Shown: positions 28,099-36,769, counted from the stretch's first letter. The stretch: DNA of 64,000 nt from Candidatus Cacconaster stercorequi (GCA_018064925.1 JAGHUH010000013.1:1-64000), one strand, 5' to 3'. The notes: a model not told the origin generated them from the letters alone. Program-made: numbers and translations.

Positions 28099-29511
28099 TT
28101 ATGCCAGCGTGCCGAACAGTGCCCAAGTGTTGCTGTCGGTGATGGTCACATCACGGTACTGCCCGATGAGAGACTTGTCCCCCACCAGATGCACCAGCCG
28201 TCCGCCGGCGGTGCGAGAGGACAGCGGCCAACGGGCATCGTCGGTCTCACCGTCGATAAGGACGCGGACGGTTTTTCCCACATAGCCCGCGTGGAGCCGG
28301 GCAGAGATCTCGTTCTGCGCGTCGCACAGGCGGTCGAACCAGACCTGCTTTTCTTTTCGGGGCACGGGGTCGTCCATTTTGGCGGCGGGTGTGCCGGGAC
28401 GGGGTGAGAAAATAAAGGTGAACAGTGCGTCGAACTCCACCTGCTTCACCAGTGCCACGGTCTCCATGGCCTCGGCTTCCGTTTCGCCGGGGAAGCCGAT
28501 GATGACATCGGAGGTCAGCACCAGCTCCGGCATGACCTTGCGGGCATAGGTAATGAGATCAAGATATTTTGCCCTGTCATAGGGGCGGTTCATGGCCCGC
28601 AGCACGCGGTCAGAGCCGGACTGCACCGGCAGATGGAGCTGCTTGGCGATGTGCTTGCATCGGGCCATGGTATCGAACAGCTTGTAGGTGGCGTCCTTGG
28701 GTTGGGACGACATGAAACGAATGAGATAGTCGCCGGGGATCTCGTCGATGGCGGACAGCAGATCGGCAAAATCGTAGCCGATGTCCAGATCCTTGCCGTA
28801 GGAGTTGACATTCTGCCCCAGAAGCGTAATTTCCTTGTAGCCCGCCTCCACCAGCTCCCGCACCTCGGAGAGGATCTTCTCCGGATCGCGGCTGCGTTCA
28901 CGACCCCGGACATAGGGCACGATGCAGTATGAGCAGAAGTTGTTGCACCCGTACATGATGGAGACCCACGCCTTGATGGTGCCCTCCCGGACAACAGGCA
29001 TCCCCTCGGCGATCTGACCGTGTTCCTCCTCCACGGAGAACACTCGGCGCCGGCGGGAATAGACCTGATACAAAAGCTCCGGGAAGCGCCACATGGCCTG
29101 CGGCCCGAACACCAGATCCACATGGCGGTAGGACTTGCGCACCTTTTCCGCCACTTCCGGGCGCTGCGCCATGCAGCCGCACAGGCAAATGATCTGCTCC
29201 GGGTTGGCCTTTTTGGTGTGGGTCAGGGCGCCCAGATTGCCGTAAACCCGCTTTTCGGCGTGGTCACGGATGGCGCAGGTGTTCAGCACGATGATGTCGG
29301 CCTCCTCCGCCTTGTCGGTGAAGGTGCAGCCCATGGCCTCCAGCATACCCATGATGTGCTGGCTGTCGGCCACATTCTGCTGGCAGCCGAAGGTATCCAC
29401 CAGTGCCCGGGGCTGCTTGCCGCGCAGACGGTGGAGTGCATTGATCTTATCGGTAAAATCCTTTTGACGGGCCATCTGGCTCTCGTCCAGGACGACTTGT
29501 TTTCTTTCCAA
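28099..29511 (-). CDS. miaB: tRNA-2-methylthio-N6-dimethylallyladenosine synthase MiaB
   Basis: About 470 aa from a TTG at 29511, chosen because GGGAGG lies 6 nt upstream (the track's earlier TTG has no site). MiaB adds a methylthio group to i6A37 made by MiaA. The N-terminal UPF0004 domain has DTFGCQQNVADSQHIMG and CGCMAQRPEV (one Fe-S cluster), the radical-SAM site is YGCNNFCSYCIVPY, and a TRAM domain ends the protein. Both methylthiolation enzymes and mismatch repair are in one cluster. Confidence 0.95.
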   Translation of the reverse strand: MERKQVVLDESQMARQKDFTDKINALHRLRGKQPRALVDTFGCQQNVADSQHIMGMLEAMGCTFTDKAEEADIIVLNTCAIRDHAEKRVYGNLGALTHTKKANPEQIICLCGCMAQRPEVAEKVRKSYRHVDLVFGPQAMWRFPELLYQVYSRRRRVFSVEEEHGQIAEGMPVVREGTIKAWVSIMYGCNNFCSYCIVPYVRGRERSRDPEKILSEVRELVEAGYKEITLLGQNVNSYGKDLDIGYDFADLLSAIDEIPGDYLIRFMSSQPKDATYKLFDTMARCKHIAKQLHLPVQSGSDRVLRAMNRPYDRAKYLDLITYARKVMPELVLTSDVIIGFPGETEAEAMETVALVKQVEFDALFTFIFSPRPGTPAAKMDDPVPRKEKQVWFDRLCDAQNEISARLHAGYVGKTVRVLIDGETDDARWPLSSRTAGGRLVHLVGDKSLIGQYRDVTITDSNTWALFGTLA

Positions 29512-29615
29512 AATAAACCTCCCGGCCGCCGGATATGACAAATGGCGACACTACTCTACTTTAACTAAATAATTATACCACAAACCAAAAATCGCGTAAA
29601 GAGATTTTGTAATGA

Positions 29616-29644
29616 TTTACACCCCGGAAAAATTATGGTAAGAT
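29616..29644 (+). promoter_or_regulatory. Promoter of the cobalamin-riboswitch transcript
   Basis: TTTACA, a 17-nt spacer and TAAGAT lie just upstream of the riboswitch, so transcription would start at its 5' end. Confidence 0.55.
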
Positions 29645-29649
29645 GGCAG

Positions 29650-29812
29650 GGATATGCAGGGAAACAGGTGCAAATCCTGTGCGAGCCCGTCGCCGTAATG
29701 AGCCATTTCCGTGTGTTGTCCTTACCCGCAGCCGCATGCGGGGACAGGTCATTGGCAGTTTGCTGAGAAGGCCGGACAAACACCGCTCAAAGCCGAAATA
29801 TCTGCATACCAA
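29650..29812 (+). ncRNA. Cobalamin riboswitch
   Basis: The conserved core GGGAAACAGGTGCAAATCCTG, then GCGAGCCCGTCGCCGTAA, and the 3' motif AGCCGAAATATCTGCATACC match the adenosylcobalamin riboswitch. The 3' end pairs with the 5' end through TATGCAG/CTGCATA. Downstream, CCTCC at 29816-29820 can pair with GGAGG at 29848-29852. However, a second ribosome binding site, AAGGAG, is closer to the start, so the mechanism is not certain. It would switch off the gene when B12 is plentiful. Confidence 0.88.
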
Positions 29813-29877
29813 AACACCTCCGCCATTTGCCGCGAGCGCCGGCGCAGGAGGAATATAAAACATAAGGAGAAAATGCG

Positions 29878-30324
29878 ATGAAAAAGACAGGCATGAAAAG
29901 ATGGCTGCGCATTTTTCTGTGCGTGGTGCTGATTGCGGCAATGGCACTGGCGGCAGTGGGATGCACAGACAAGACGGAGAGCGCCCCCGGCGACGCGTCC
30001 ATCACCTATACCGACGGCAGTGAGCTGGGTCAGGGTGAAAAGGCGTTTGCACTGACGGTGACGGAGCAGGACGGCAAGGAGAGTCATTTCACCGTCCATA
30101 CGGATGATGCCACCGTGGGTGAGGCGCTGCTGGATCTGGGACTGATCCAAGGCGAGCAGGGCGACTACGGCTTGTATGTGAAAACCGTGAACGGCATCAC
30201 GGCGGATTATGACACCGATGGCGTCTACTGGGCGTTCTATGTAAATGGCGAGTATGCCGCGACGGGTGTGGATACCACAGCCATCACCGACGGCGCGGAC
30301 TATGCGCTGAAGGTGGAAAAATAA
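29878..30324 (+). CDS. DUF4430 lipoprotein, probable corrinoid-binding protein
   Basis: 148 aa. A signal peptide ends in the lipobox ALAAVGC (Cys near residue 29). The rest is one DUF4430 domain (HTDDATVGEALLDLGLIQGE, VNGITADYDTDGVYWAFYVN), which is related to the C-terminal part of the B12-binding intrinsic factor/transcobalamin family. The cobalamin riboswitch directly upstream supports a role in capturing B12 on the cell surface. No transporter genes follow; a terminator ends the unit. AAGGAG precedes the start. Confidence 0.85.
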   Translation: MKKTGMKRWLRIFLCVVLIAAMALAAVGCTDKTESAPGDASITYTDGSELGQGEKAFALTVTEQDGKESHFTVHTDDATVGEALLDLGLIQGEQGDYGLYVKTVNGITADYDTDGVYWAFYVNGEYAATGVDTTAITDGADYALKVEK

Positions 30325-30334
30325 GATACCCATT

Positions 30335-30364
30335 AAAAGCCCGCCGATGTCGGCGGGCTTTTTG
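30335..30364 (+). terminator. Terminator after the DUF4430 gene
   Basis: AAAGCCCGCCG, loop ATGT, CGGCGGGCTTTTT. Confidence 0.9.
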
Positions 30365-30386
30365 TGTGGAGCAGCAGGAAATAAAG

Positions 30387-30415
30387 TTGCAAAATCGTGT
30401 GATGCGGGGTATGAT
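30387..30415 (+). promoter_or_regulatory. Promoter of lspA-rluD
   Basis: TTGCAA, a 17-nt spacer and TATGAT lie about 30 nt upstream of the lspA start. Confidence 0.65.
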
Positions 30416-30443
30416 AATTAAAATATACTATGCGAGGGAGCTT

Positions 30444-30935
30444 ATGCTGTATCTTATCATTCTGGCCGCGCTGATTGCCGCCGATCAGGGATTGAAATAT
30501 TGGACGGTCACGCATCTGGCGCTGGGCGAAACCACCGCTTTCCTGCCGCCGCTGGTGCAGCTGACCCGCCTGCATAACTACGGCGCGGCGTGGTCCAGCC
30601 TGTCCGGCAAAACGGTGGTGCTGCTGGTGGTCACCACGATTTTGATGGCGGCGGTGGCGGTGCTGCTGGTGAAAAAGATCGTGCGCCATCCGTTGGGCGT
30701 GACCGCCGGATTGCTGATTTTAGGCGGCGGGATCGGCAACTATATCGACCGCATCGCCCACGGCTATGTGGTGGATATGTTCGATCTGATGTTCATGAAC
30801 TACCCCGTGTTCAATCTGGCGGACTGCTTTGTGGTGGTGGGTGCCATTCTGGGCGCGGTCTACTACCTGTGGATTTACGATAAGTACGATAAAAGGACAA
30901 AAAACCATGACAACGACCCTGCAGGCGACAAGTGA
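30444..30935 (+). CDS. lspA: Lipoprotein signal peptidase
   Basis: 163 aa from the ATG at 30444, chosen for its GAGGGAG site; the ORF's earlier start overlaps the terminator. It removes the signal peptide from prolipoproteins after lipid attachment. Four hydrophobic helices are visible, with catalytic aspartates in GGGIGNYIDRIAHG and NYPVFNLADCFVV. It shares a transcript with rluD, which starts 29 nt before the lspA stop. Confidence 0.95.
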   Translation: MLYLIILAALIAADQGLKYWTVTHLALGETTAFLPPLVQLTRLHNYGAAWSSLSGKTVVLLVVTTILMAAVAVLLVKKIVRHPLGVTAGLLILGGGIGNYIDRIAHGYVVDMFDLMFMNYPVFNLADCFVVVGAILGAVYYLWIYDKYDKRTKNHDNDPAGDK

Positions 30936-31824
30936 ACACGCCGGTGCGCGGATGGACAGCTTTCTGGCATCGGCCATGGAGGGCGTCAGCCGCAGTGCGG
31001 CGGCACGGCTTTTGAGCGAGGGCGCTGTCACCGTGAACGGGAAACCGGCGGCAAAGAATGATCGTCTTTCCGGCGGTGAGACCGTCTGCGTAACGATGCC
31101 GGAGGTGACGGAAACCGAGCTGACGGCGCAGGATATCCCGCTGGATGTGGTGTATGAGGATGCGGATGTCATCGTGGTGAATAAGCCGTCGGGTCTGGTG
31201 GTGCATCCCGCGCCCGGGCACCCGGATGGTACGCTGGTGAACGCCCTGCTGCACCATTGCGGCGCGAGTCTGTCCGGCATCGGCGGCGAGAAGCGTCCCG
31301 GCATCGTCCACCGCATTGACCGTGACACCAGCGGCCTCATCATTGCGGCGAAAAATGACGCGGCGCATCTGGGACTCAGCGCACAGCTTTCCGACCATAC
31401 CCTTGCCAGAACATACGAGTGCATCGTGGTGGGCAATCTCCGGGAGGATAGCGGCACGGTGGATGCCCCCATCGGGCGGCACCCCACGGATCGCAAGAAG
31501 ATGGCGGTTACCGCGAAGAACAGCCGTCAGGCGGTGACGCACTGGGAGGTGATCGCCCGCTACCCCGGCTTTACCCATGTGCGCTGCCGTCTGGAAACCG
31601 GCAGGACGCATCAGATCCGCGTCCACATGGCGCACATCGGCCACCCCATTCTGGGCGACACGGTGTACGGCAATAAAAAGCCGGTGCCCGGTCTGACGGG
31701 ACAGTGCCTCCACGCGGTGGGCCTGCGGTTCCTCCACCCCCGTACCGGGGAGACGGTGGAGCTGACCTGTCCCCTGCCGGAGGAATTTGAAAAGCAGCTT
31801 CAAAAATTAAAAAATAAAGCATAA
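30907..31824 (+). CDS. rluD: RluA/RluD-family pseudouridine synthase
   Basis: 305 aa from the ATG at 30907 (AAAGGAC upstream). It converts uridines of 23S rRNA to pseudouridine. An N-terminal S4 domain (MDSFLASAMEGVSRSAAARL) precedes the catalytic core with the aspartate motif HRIDRDTSGLIIAAK and TGRTHQIRVHMAHIGHP. The lspA-rluD order is widespread in Firmicutes. The exact rRNA target (RluD versus RluA-type) is inferred. Confidence 0.93.
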   Translation: MTTTLQATSEHAGARMDSFLASAMEGVSRSAAARLLSEGAVTVNGKPAAKNDRLSGGETVCVTMPEVTETELTAQDIPLDVVYEDADVIVVNKPSGLVVHPAPGHPDGTLVNALLHHCGASLSGIGGEKRPGIVHRIDRDTSGLIIAAKNDAAHLGLSAQLSDHTLARTYECIVVGNLREDSGTVDAPIGRHPTDRKKMAVTAKNSRQAVTHWEVIARYPGFTHVRCRLETGRTHQIRVHMAHIGHPILGDTVYGNKKPVPGLTGQCLHAVGLRFLHPRTGETVELTCPLPEEFEKQLQKLKNKA

Positions 31825-31843
31825 TGTGAAGGAGAAAGAAAAC

Positions 31844-32440
31844 ATGACAAGACAGGAAATTAAGGAAAGAGCCAGAGCACAGTTGGGCAACAAGCTATTC
31901 GGCTATACATGGATGATGGCACTGCTGGCCTGCTTTATCTTCACGGCGATCACCGGCGCGGCAGCCAGTGTCATTGTCGGTATCGGCGCGCTGATCGTGG
32001 TCGGCCCCCTGACATACGGTCTGAATTATATGTTCCTCAAGCAGGCGCGGGAGGGCCAGCCCATGGAGCTGGGCGATCTGTTCAAGGGCTTTACCGATGA
32101 CTTCGGCGGCACGCTGCTGATCGGTCTGATGACCACGATCTTCACCATGCTGTGGAGCCTGCTGCTGATCGTGCCCGGCATCGTCAAGGGTCTGGGTTAC
32201 AGCATGGCTACCTACATTAAGGCAGACTACCCCGAGTATGACTGGAAGCAGTGCATAGAGCAGAGCCAGAACATGATGCGCGGCCACAAGGGTGAGCTGT
32301 TCATGCTGTATCTGAGCTTTATCGGCTGGCTGCTGGTGGGTGCGCTGTGTGCCGGTATCGGCACGCTGTGGGTTGTTCCCTATATCCAGGCATCCGAGGC
32401 ACAGTTCTATGAGAGTATCAAGAGCTATGTGATCGGTTGA
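31844..32440 (+). CDS. DUF975-family membrane protein
   Basis: 198 aa from the ATG at 31844 (GAAGGAG upstream). A short soluble N-terminus (TRQEIKERARAQLGNKLF) is followed by four to five predicted transmembrane helices, with the DUF975 signature YSMATYIKADYPEYDWKQCI and SQNMMRGHKGELF. Its function is unknown. It follows rluD by 19 nt, so may be co-transcribed. Confidence 0.85.
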   Translation: MTRQEIKERARAQLGNKLFGYTWMMALLACFIFTAITGAAASVIVGIGALIVVGPLTYGLNYMFLKQAREGQPMELGDLFKGFTDDFGGTLLIGLMTTIFTMLWSLLLIVPGIVKGLGYSMATYIKADYPEYDWKQCIEQSQNMMRGHKGELFMLYLSFIGWLLVGALCAGIGTLWVVPYIQASEAQFYESIKSYVIG

Positions 32441-32453
32441 AAAATGCAACAAA

Positions 32454-32488
32454 GAATACCCCGATTTACAAAATCGGGGTATTTTTTG
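32454..32488. terminator. Bidirectional terminator between DUF975 and kup
   Basis: AATACCCCGATTT, loop ACA, AAATCGGGGTATTTTTT serves both converging genes. Confidence 0.9.
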
Positions 32489-32495
32489 TTGCGTA

Positions 32496-34505
32496 TTATT
32501 TTTTCGTATCCGGCATCATGCGCTGCAGGGTATTGCCTGTCCGGCGGGGCAGAAACAGCGGCACCCGCTCAATGATCACGGCGGCATTCTCGAAGCCGTA
32601 CCATTTCAGACGGTCGCCCAATGCCCGGCGGATGGCGTATTTGGCGGAAACCATGGCGTTGTCCACGGTGGAAAGGGTGTTGTTGGTGGGCAGCGTTTTG
32701 TGGATCATGCAGAATTTGAAGGTACCCACCTTGGACGGGCCGTAGATGGAGTGCTTCTTGTTCTGCTCCGGCAGCTCGCCCAGCTCCATCAGATCGGTGA
32801 CCACCTGACGGAAATAGACATTGATCATGGGATCGATCTTATAGCCCAGATGGAACTGGACATAAAAGACGAAATCGGTGCCGTAGTTTTCCACGGTGTA
32901 GTCCATCTGATAGGGCTCGTCGCAGGTGCGGACATTCAGGAACCAATAGGTCTTGGCACGCTTGGACTCCTTGTCCAGAATGGAGTACAGCAGATCACGA
33001 TCCAACTGCTCGGGATCGGTACTGTTGGTGATAAAGACTACATTGTCCGCGCACAGGGGGAAGCTCTCGTCCCGGCGCAGATCGTCCAGCTCGTCGATGT
33101 ATTCCCGGATGGGCAGCGTGACGCGCTGACTTTGCTCCACGCGGGTGCCGCGCTGCCAGATCAGCATCACCAGGAAGATCAGCGCGGCGATGATGATGAC
33201 CACATAGCCGCCGTGGGTGAACTTGGTCAGACTGGACAGGAAGAAAACCAGCTCAATGGCACCGAACAGCAGTGCCATCAGCCAGGCACCCAGCTTCTTG
33301 CCCCAGACCTTGTCCATGTAGACCATCAGCAGCACGGTGGTGGTCAGCATGGTGATGGTGATGGACAGACCGTAGGCGGCCTCCATGCGGGCGCTGGTAC
33401 GGAAGTACAGCACCACCAGCGTGCAGCAGATCCACAGCACGGAGTTGACCACGGGGATATAGAGCTGACCCTTGGTCTCGGCGGGGTACCGGATCTGCAT
33501 ATGAGGCATCAGATCCAGACTGATGGCCTCGGATACCAGCGTGTAAGAGCCGGTGATCAGCGCCTGGGAGGCGATGATGGCGGCGGCTGCACCGATGATC
33601 ACGGCGAAAGGACGCAGCATGGCGGGCAGCATCTGGAAGAACGGGTTCATATCCTCAATGGTGGCCAGCGCGGGATTGCCCAGATTGCGGATCAGCCACG
33701 CGCTCTGACCGGCGTAGTTCAGGATCAGGCACAGCTTGACGAAGGGCCAGCTGGCGTAGATATTGGCCCGTCCCACATGACCCATGTCGGAATACAGCGC
33801 CTCGGCGCCGGTGGCGGACAGGAACACGCTGCCCAAAATCATAAAGCCGGCCTTGTTATAGGGGCTGGTCAGGATGCGGATGGCCCACAGGGGATTCAGC
33901 GCCTGCAATACGCTGAGGTCACGGAGCATATAGACAACGCCCACGCCGCCCAGGAAGGAGAACCAGACCAGCATCACGGGGCCGAAGGCCTTGCCGATCT
34001 TGCTGGTGCCGGCCCGCTGCACGGCGAATAGCGCGGCAATAATGGTCAGGGTAATGATCAGCACCACAGTCTGTCCCTTCCCCAGGAAAGTATCCATGGC
34101 GGGGATACTGCGCAGACCTTCGATGGCGGTGGTCACAGTGACGGCGGGCGTCAGAACACCGTCGGCCAGCATGGTGGCGCCGCCGATCATGGCAGGGACG
34201 ATCAGCCACTTGCCGTATTTTTTCACCAGACTGTACAGGGCGAAGATACCGCCCTCGCCGTGGTTATCGGCCTTCATCATGATCAGTACATGCTTGATGG
34301 TGGTCAGCAGCGTAATGGTCCAGATCACCAGAGAGAGCGAGCCGATGATCAGCTCACGACTGGACGCGCCGATGCCGCCGTTGCCCTCCAGAATGGACTT
34401 CATCACATACATGGGGGAGGTGCCGATGTCGCCATAGACGATACCGATGGCGATCAGCATCATGCCGAGACTGGCTTTTGATGTGTTCTTCTTTTCAATA
34501 CTCAT
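32496..34505 (-). CDS. kup: KUP/HAK-family potassium transporter
   Basis: 669 aa from the ATG at 34505. The track's 771-aa ORF extends upstream through the riboswitch and is spurious. KUP proteins take up potassium. The start has GIVYGDIGTSPMYVMKSI, and about 12 transmembrane helices follow, then a long cytoplasmic C-terminus with DLLYSILDKESKRAKTYW. A c-di-AMP riboswitch with a terminator lies directly upstream, so high c-di-AMP should stop kup expression, as in other Firmicutes potassium importers. Confidence 0.95.
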   Translation of the reverse strand: MSIEKKNTSKASLGMMLIAIGIVYGDIGTSPMYVMKSILEGNGGIGASSRELIIGSLSLVIWTITLLTTIKHVLIMMKADNHGEGGIFALYSLVKKYGKWLIVPAMIGGATMLADGVLTPAVTVTTAIEGLRSIPAMDTFLGKGQTVVLIITLTIIAALFAVQRAGTSKIGKAFGPVMLVWFSFLGGVGVVYMLRDLSVLQALNPLWAIRILTSPYNKAGFMILGSVFLSATGAEALYSDMGHVGRANIYASWPFVKLCLILNYAGQSAWLIRNLGNPALATIEDMNPFFQMLPAMLRPFAVIIGAAAAIIASQALITGSYTLVSEAISLDLMPHMQIRYPAETKGQLYIPVVNSVLWICCTLVVLYFRTSARMEAAYGLSITITMLTTTVLLMVYMDKVWGKKLGAWLMALLFGAIELVFFLSSLTKFTHGGYVVIIIAALIFLVMLIWQRGTRVEQSQRVTLPIREYIDELDDLRRDESFPLCADNVVFITNSTDPEQLDRDLLYSILDKESKRAKTYWFLNVRTCDEPYQMDYTVENYGTDFVFYVQFHLGYKIDPMINVYFRQVVTDLMELGELPEQNKKHSIYGPSKVGTFKFCMIHKTLPTNNTLSTVDNAMVSAKYAIRRALGDRLKWYGFENAAVIIERVPLFLPRRTGNTLQRMMPDTKK

Positions 34506-34526
34506 GGAATTCCCTTCTTCACTCAT

Positions 34527-34556
34527 AAAAAATAACGCTGCAAAAAATGCAGCGTC
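34527..34556 (-). terminator. Riboswitch terminator before kup
   Basis: On the minus strand GACGCTGCA, a T-rich loop and TGCAGCGTT are followed by six T, just before the kup start. It is the likely expression platform of the c-di-AMP riboswitch. Confidence 0.8.
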
Positions 34557-34629
34557 AAAGGGCAGACAAAGGAGCCACAGCCAAACGCGGACACGCCTGT
34601 GTCCGTGATGAATACTGTGGGATAGATTT

Positions 34630-34762
34630 GTTTGTCCTTCCGGCGCTGACGAGATTAGCTGTCGTGTTAGAGGGGGAAGGTCCTCCGCCATAAATAACGC
34701 ATATGGCTGCACACCCGAAGTTGGTTCTCCCGCCGAAGCTCGTAAAAACTTCGTTAAGCGTG
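34630..34762 (-). ncRNA. ydaO-yuaA c-di-AMP riboswitch
   Basis: Minus-strand motifs CGCTTAACG, GGGAGAACCAACTTCGGGTG, GGAGGACCTTCCCC and CGACAGCTAATCTCGTCAGCG match the ydaO consensus in order. It lies between a consensus promoter and a terminator that precedes kup. The association with a potassium transporter is the standard regulon for this RNA. Confidence 0.88.
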
Positions 34763-34767
34763 CCCGC

Positions 34768-34796
34768 ATTATAGCACTCCTATTTAAAAATGTCCA
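34768..34796 (-). promoter_or_regulatory. Promoter of the kup leader
   Basis: TGGACA, a 17-nt spacer and a perfect TATAAT on the minus strand, immediately upstream of the riboswitch. Confidence 0.7.
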
Positions 34797-34844
34797 TAGG
34801 AAATTTCCCATATACGAGTTTTTGAAAAAAATTTGAAAAAAGTG

Positions 34845-34873
34845 TTGACAAAAACAGGGGTCTGCGCTATTAT
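34845..34873 (+). promoter_or_regulatory. Promoter of tRNA-Val
   Basis: TTGACA, a 17-nt spacer and TATTAT lie 14 nt upstream of the tRNA. Confidence 0.75.
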
Positions 34874-34886
34874 ATCAGTGTTGTCC

Positions 34887-34962
34887 GCGCGGTTAGCTCA
34901 GCTGGTAGAGCACATGCTTGACGTGCATGGGGTCACAGGTTCAAGTCCTGTACCGCGCACCA
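34887..34962 (+). tRNA. tRNA-Val (GAC)
   Basis: 76 nt with encoded CCA. The acceptor GCGCGGT pairs with ACCGCGC. The anticodon stem CATGC/GCATG holds the loop TTGACGT, giving the anticodon GAC. The T-arm is CAGGTTCAAGTCCTG. Confidence 0.96.
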
Positions 34963-34965
34963 TCA

Positions 34966-34996
34966 AAACACCGACCTGATCAGGTCGGTGTTTTTG
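34966..34996 (+). terminator. Terminator after tRNA-Val
   Basis: A perfect palindrome ACACCGACCTG/CAGGTCGGTGT is followed by T5. Confidence 0.85.
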
Positions 34997-35030
34997 CATA
35001 GTAAGGAAAAATCAAAAGGGGATGCTTACA

Positions 35031-35765
35031 ATGGAAAAAATCGCACTGGTGACCGGATCCTCCCGCGGGATCGGCCGTGCCATTGCGGCGCAGCTTGCCC
35101 ATGAGGGCTATGCGGTCTGCGTCAATTACCGTGTGCGCAAGGATTGCGCCGATGATCTGGTGGAAAAGCTGCGGCAAGACGGCTGCCGCGCCATGGCGGT
35201 GCAGGCGGATGTGTCTGACCGGGCGCAGGTGAATGCCATGGTGAAAAAAGTGGAAGAGACCTTCGGCCCCATTTCCGTGCTGGTGAACAACGCCGGCGTG
35301 GCGGGTCAGTCGCTCTTTCAGGATGTCAGCGACGAGATGTGGCACCGCTATTTCAGCGTGAATGTGGATGGCGCGTTCCATGCCACCCAGGCGGTACTGC
35401 CCCATATGCTGCATGAACACCGGGGCAGCATTGTGAATATTTCCTCCATCTGGGGCCAGCGCGGCGGAAGCTGTGAGGTGACCTATTCCTGCACCAAGGC
35501 GGCGCTGATCGGCCTGACCCGCTCTCTGGCTATGGAGCTGGCACCTACCCATATTCGTGTCAACTGCGTGGCGCCCGGCGTTATCAAGACGGATATGCTG
35601 GACGCCCTGCCCCCCGAGATACTGCCCCAACTGGCGGAGGAGACCCCCATGCGCCGTCTGGGTACGCCGGAGGACATTGCGCGGGCGGTCTGCTTCCTGC
35701 TCAGCGATCAGGCAGATTTTATCACCGGTCAGGTGCTCACCGCGGACGGCGGCTTTATTCTATAA
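35031..35765 (+). CDS. fabG: Short-chain dehydrogenase/reductase, FabG-like
   Basis: 244 aa from the ATG at 35031, preferred because AAAAGGGG lies about 10 nt upstream. The Rossmann motif is VTGSSRGIGRAIA, the catalytic triad is in NISS and VTYSCTKAALIG (Tyr-X3-Lys), and the C-terminus is ITGQVLTADGGF. The family includes 3-oxoacyl-ACP reductase of fatty-acid synthesis. No other fab genes are nearby, so it could be another NAD(P)-dependent reductase. Confidence 0.85.
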   Translation: MEKIALVTGSSRGIGRAIAAQLAHEGYAVCVNYRVRKDCADDLVEKLRQDGCRAMAVQADVSDRAQVNAMVKKVEETFGPISVLVNNAGVAGQSLFQDVSDEMWHRYFSVNVDGAFHATQAVLPHMLHEHRGSIVNISSIWGQRGGSCEVTYSCTKAALIGLTRSLAMELAPTHIRVNCVAPGVIKTDMLDALPPEILPQLAEETPMRRLGTPEDIARAVCFLLSDQADFITGQVLTADGGFIL

Positions 35766-35780
35766 AAATCGGAACATGAG

Positions 35781-35818
35781 AAAAGGACAGCTTCGCCATG
35801 GCGAAGCTGTCCTTTTTC
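35781..35818. terminator. Bidirectional terminator after fabG
   Basis: AAAAGGACAGCTTCGCC/GGCGAAGCTGTCCTTTTT is perfect and separates two converging genes. Confidence 0.9.
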
Positions 35819-35819
35819 C

Positions 35820-36707
35820 TTATGATGAGAGGTGGCGGGGGAAGTTGCCGCCGATGTGTACACCCTCCTGCACCATGAAAAAGGCATTCGGGTCCATCTT
35901 GTGCATGGCCTGCTGCAAGCTGTCGATCTCATATTTAGACAGGCACACGCACAGCACCTGCACATTGTCGCCGGTGTAGGCGCCCTTTGCCTCCCAGTAG
36001 GTGACGCCGCGTCCCAGCTCATTCATGATAAAGCGGGGCAGCTCGGGATTGCGCACCTTGGTGAAAATCAACACCTGTACGGTGATATTCTGCCGGTGAA
36101 CGCGATCCATAAACAGGGAGTTGAACACGGTATAGATGGCGGAGTACAGCGCGGTGGAAGCGTCAAACAGCAGCAGGCAGATGAGATACAGCACCGCGTT
36201 ATACGCAATGGAGAATTTGCCTACCGTAAAATGACTTCCCTTGCTGGAAAGGTACAGTCCCAGAATATCCAGCCCGCCGCAGGAGGCGCCGCAGGTCAGC
36301 ACCAGACCGTTGGCAAATCCGGCCAGAATGCCGCCTACCAGACAGCTTGTCAGCATATCCTCAATGATGGGCACGGTGGGGATGGGGATAATGGTAAGGA
36401 ACAGAGAATTTGATACCGTACAGGCCACGAGCCAGAGCACGAACTGTCGCCCCAGTGTGCGATACGCCAGAAACAGCAGCGGGATATTCAGAACGAAATA
36501 CAAAACGCCGGCCAGATTCAGGGAAACCGCGGCGATTCCCAGCTTGGTATGCAGAACGGTGCAGATTAGCTGGCAGGTGCCGAACAGGCCGCTGCTGTAC
36601 AGCTGATGCGGGCTGACGAACAGATTGATGGCAACGGCCAGCAGAAAAGAACCGAACAGCGCCATTAAAAAGCGCAGAGGCCGATTGTGCAGAGCTTTGT
36701 TTAGCAT
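35820..36707 (-). CDS. YitT-family membrane protein
   Basis: 295 aa from the ATG at 36707, where AAGGGAG provides the site; the track start is 12 codons earlier. Five to six transmembrane helices (LFGSFLLAVAINLFVSPHQL, GLDILGLYLSSKG) form the YitT/DUF161 domain. The C-terminus is a soluble DUF2179 domain (VTYWEAKGAYTGDNVQVL). The role is unknown in most species; some homologues act in metal or stress responses. It is a single unit with its own promoter. Confidence 0.88.
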   Translation of the reverse strand: MLNKALHNRPLRFLMALFGSFLLAVAINLFVSPHQLYSSGLFGTCQLICTVLHTKLGIAAVSLNLAGVLYFVLNIPLLFLAYRTLGRQFVLWLVACTVSNSLFLTIIPIPTVPIIEDMLTSCLVGGILAGFANGLVLTCGASCGGLDILGLYLSSKGSHFTVGKFSIAYNAVLYLICLLLFDASTALYSAIYTVFNSLFMDRVHRQNITVQVLIFTKVRNPELPRFIMNELGRGVTYWEAKGAYTGDNVQVLCVCLSKYEIDSLQQAMHKMDPNAFFMVQEGVHIGGNFPRHLSS

Positions 36708-36741
36708 GGTGCGATCTCCCTTCACAGATTGTGGTATACGC

Positions 36742-36769
36742 ATTATATGCGTTTGCGAAGAAATGTCAA
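36742..36769 (-). promoter_or_regulatory. Promoter of the YitT gene
   Basis: TTGACA, a 16-nt spacer and TATAAT on the minus strand, about 35 nt upstream. Confidence 0.65.
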
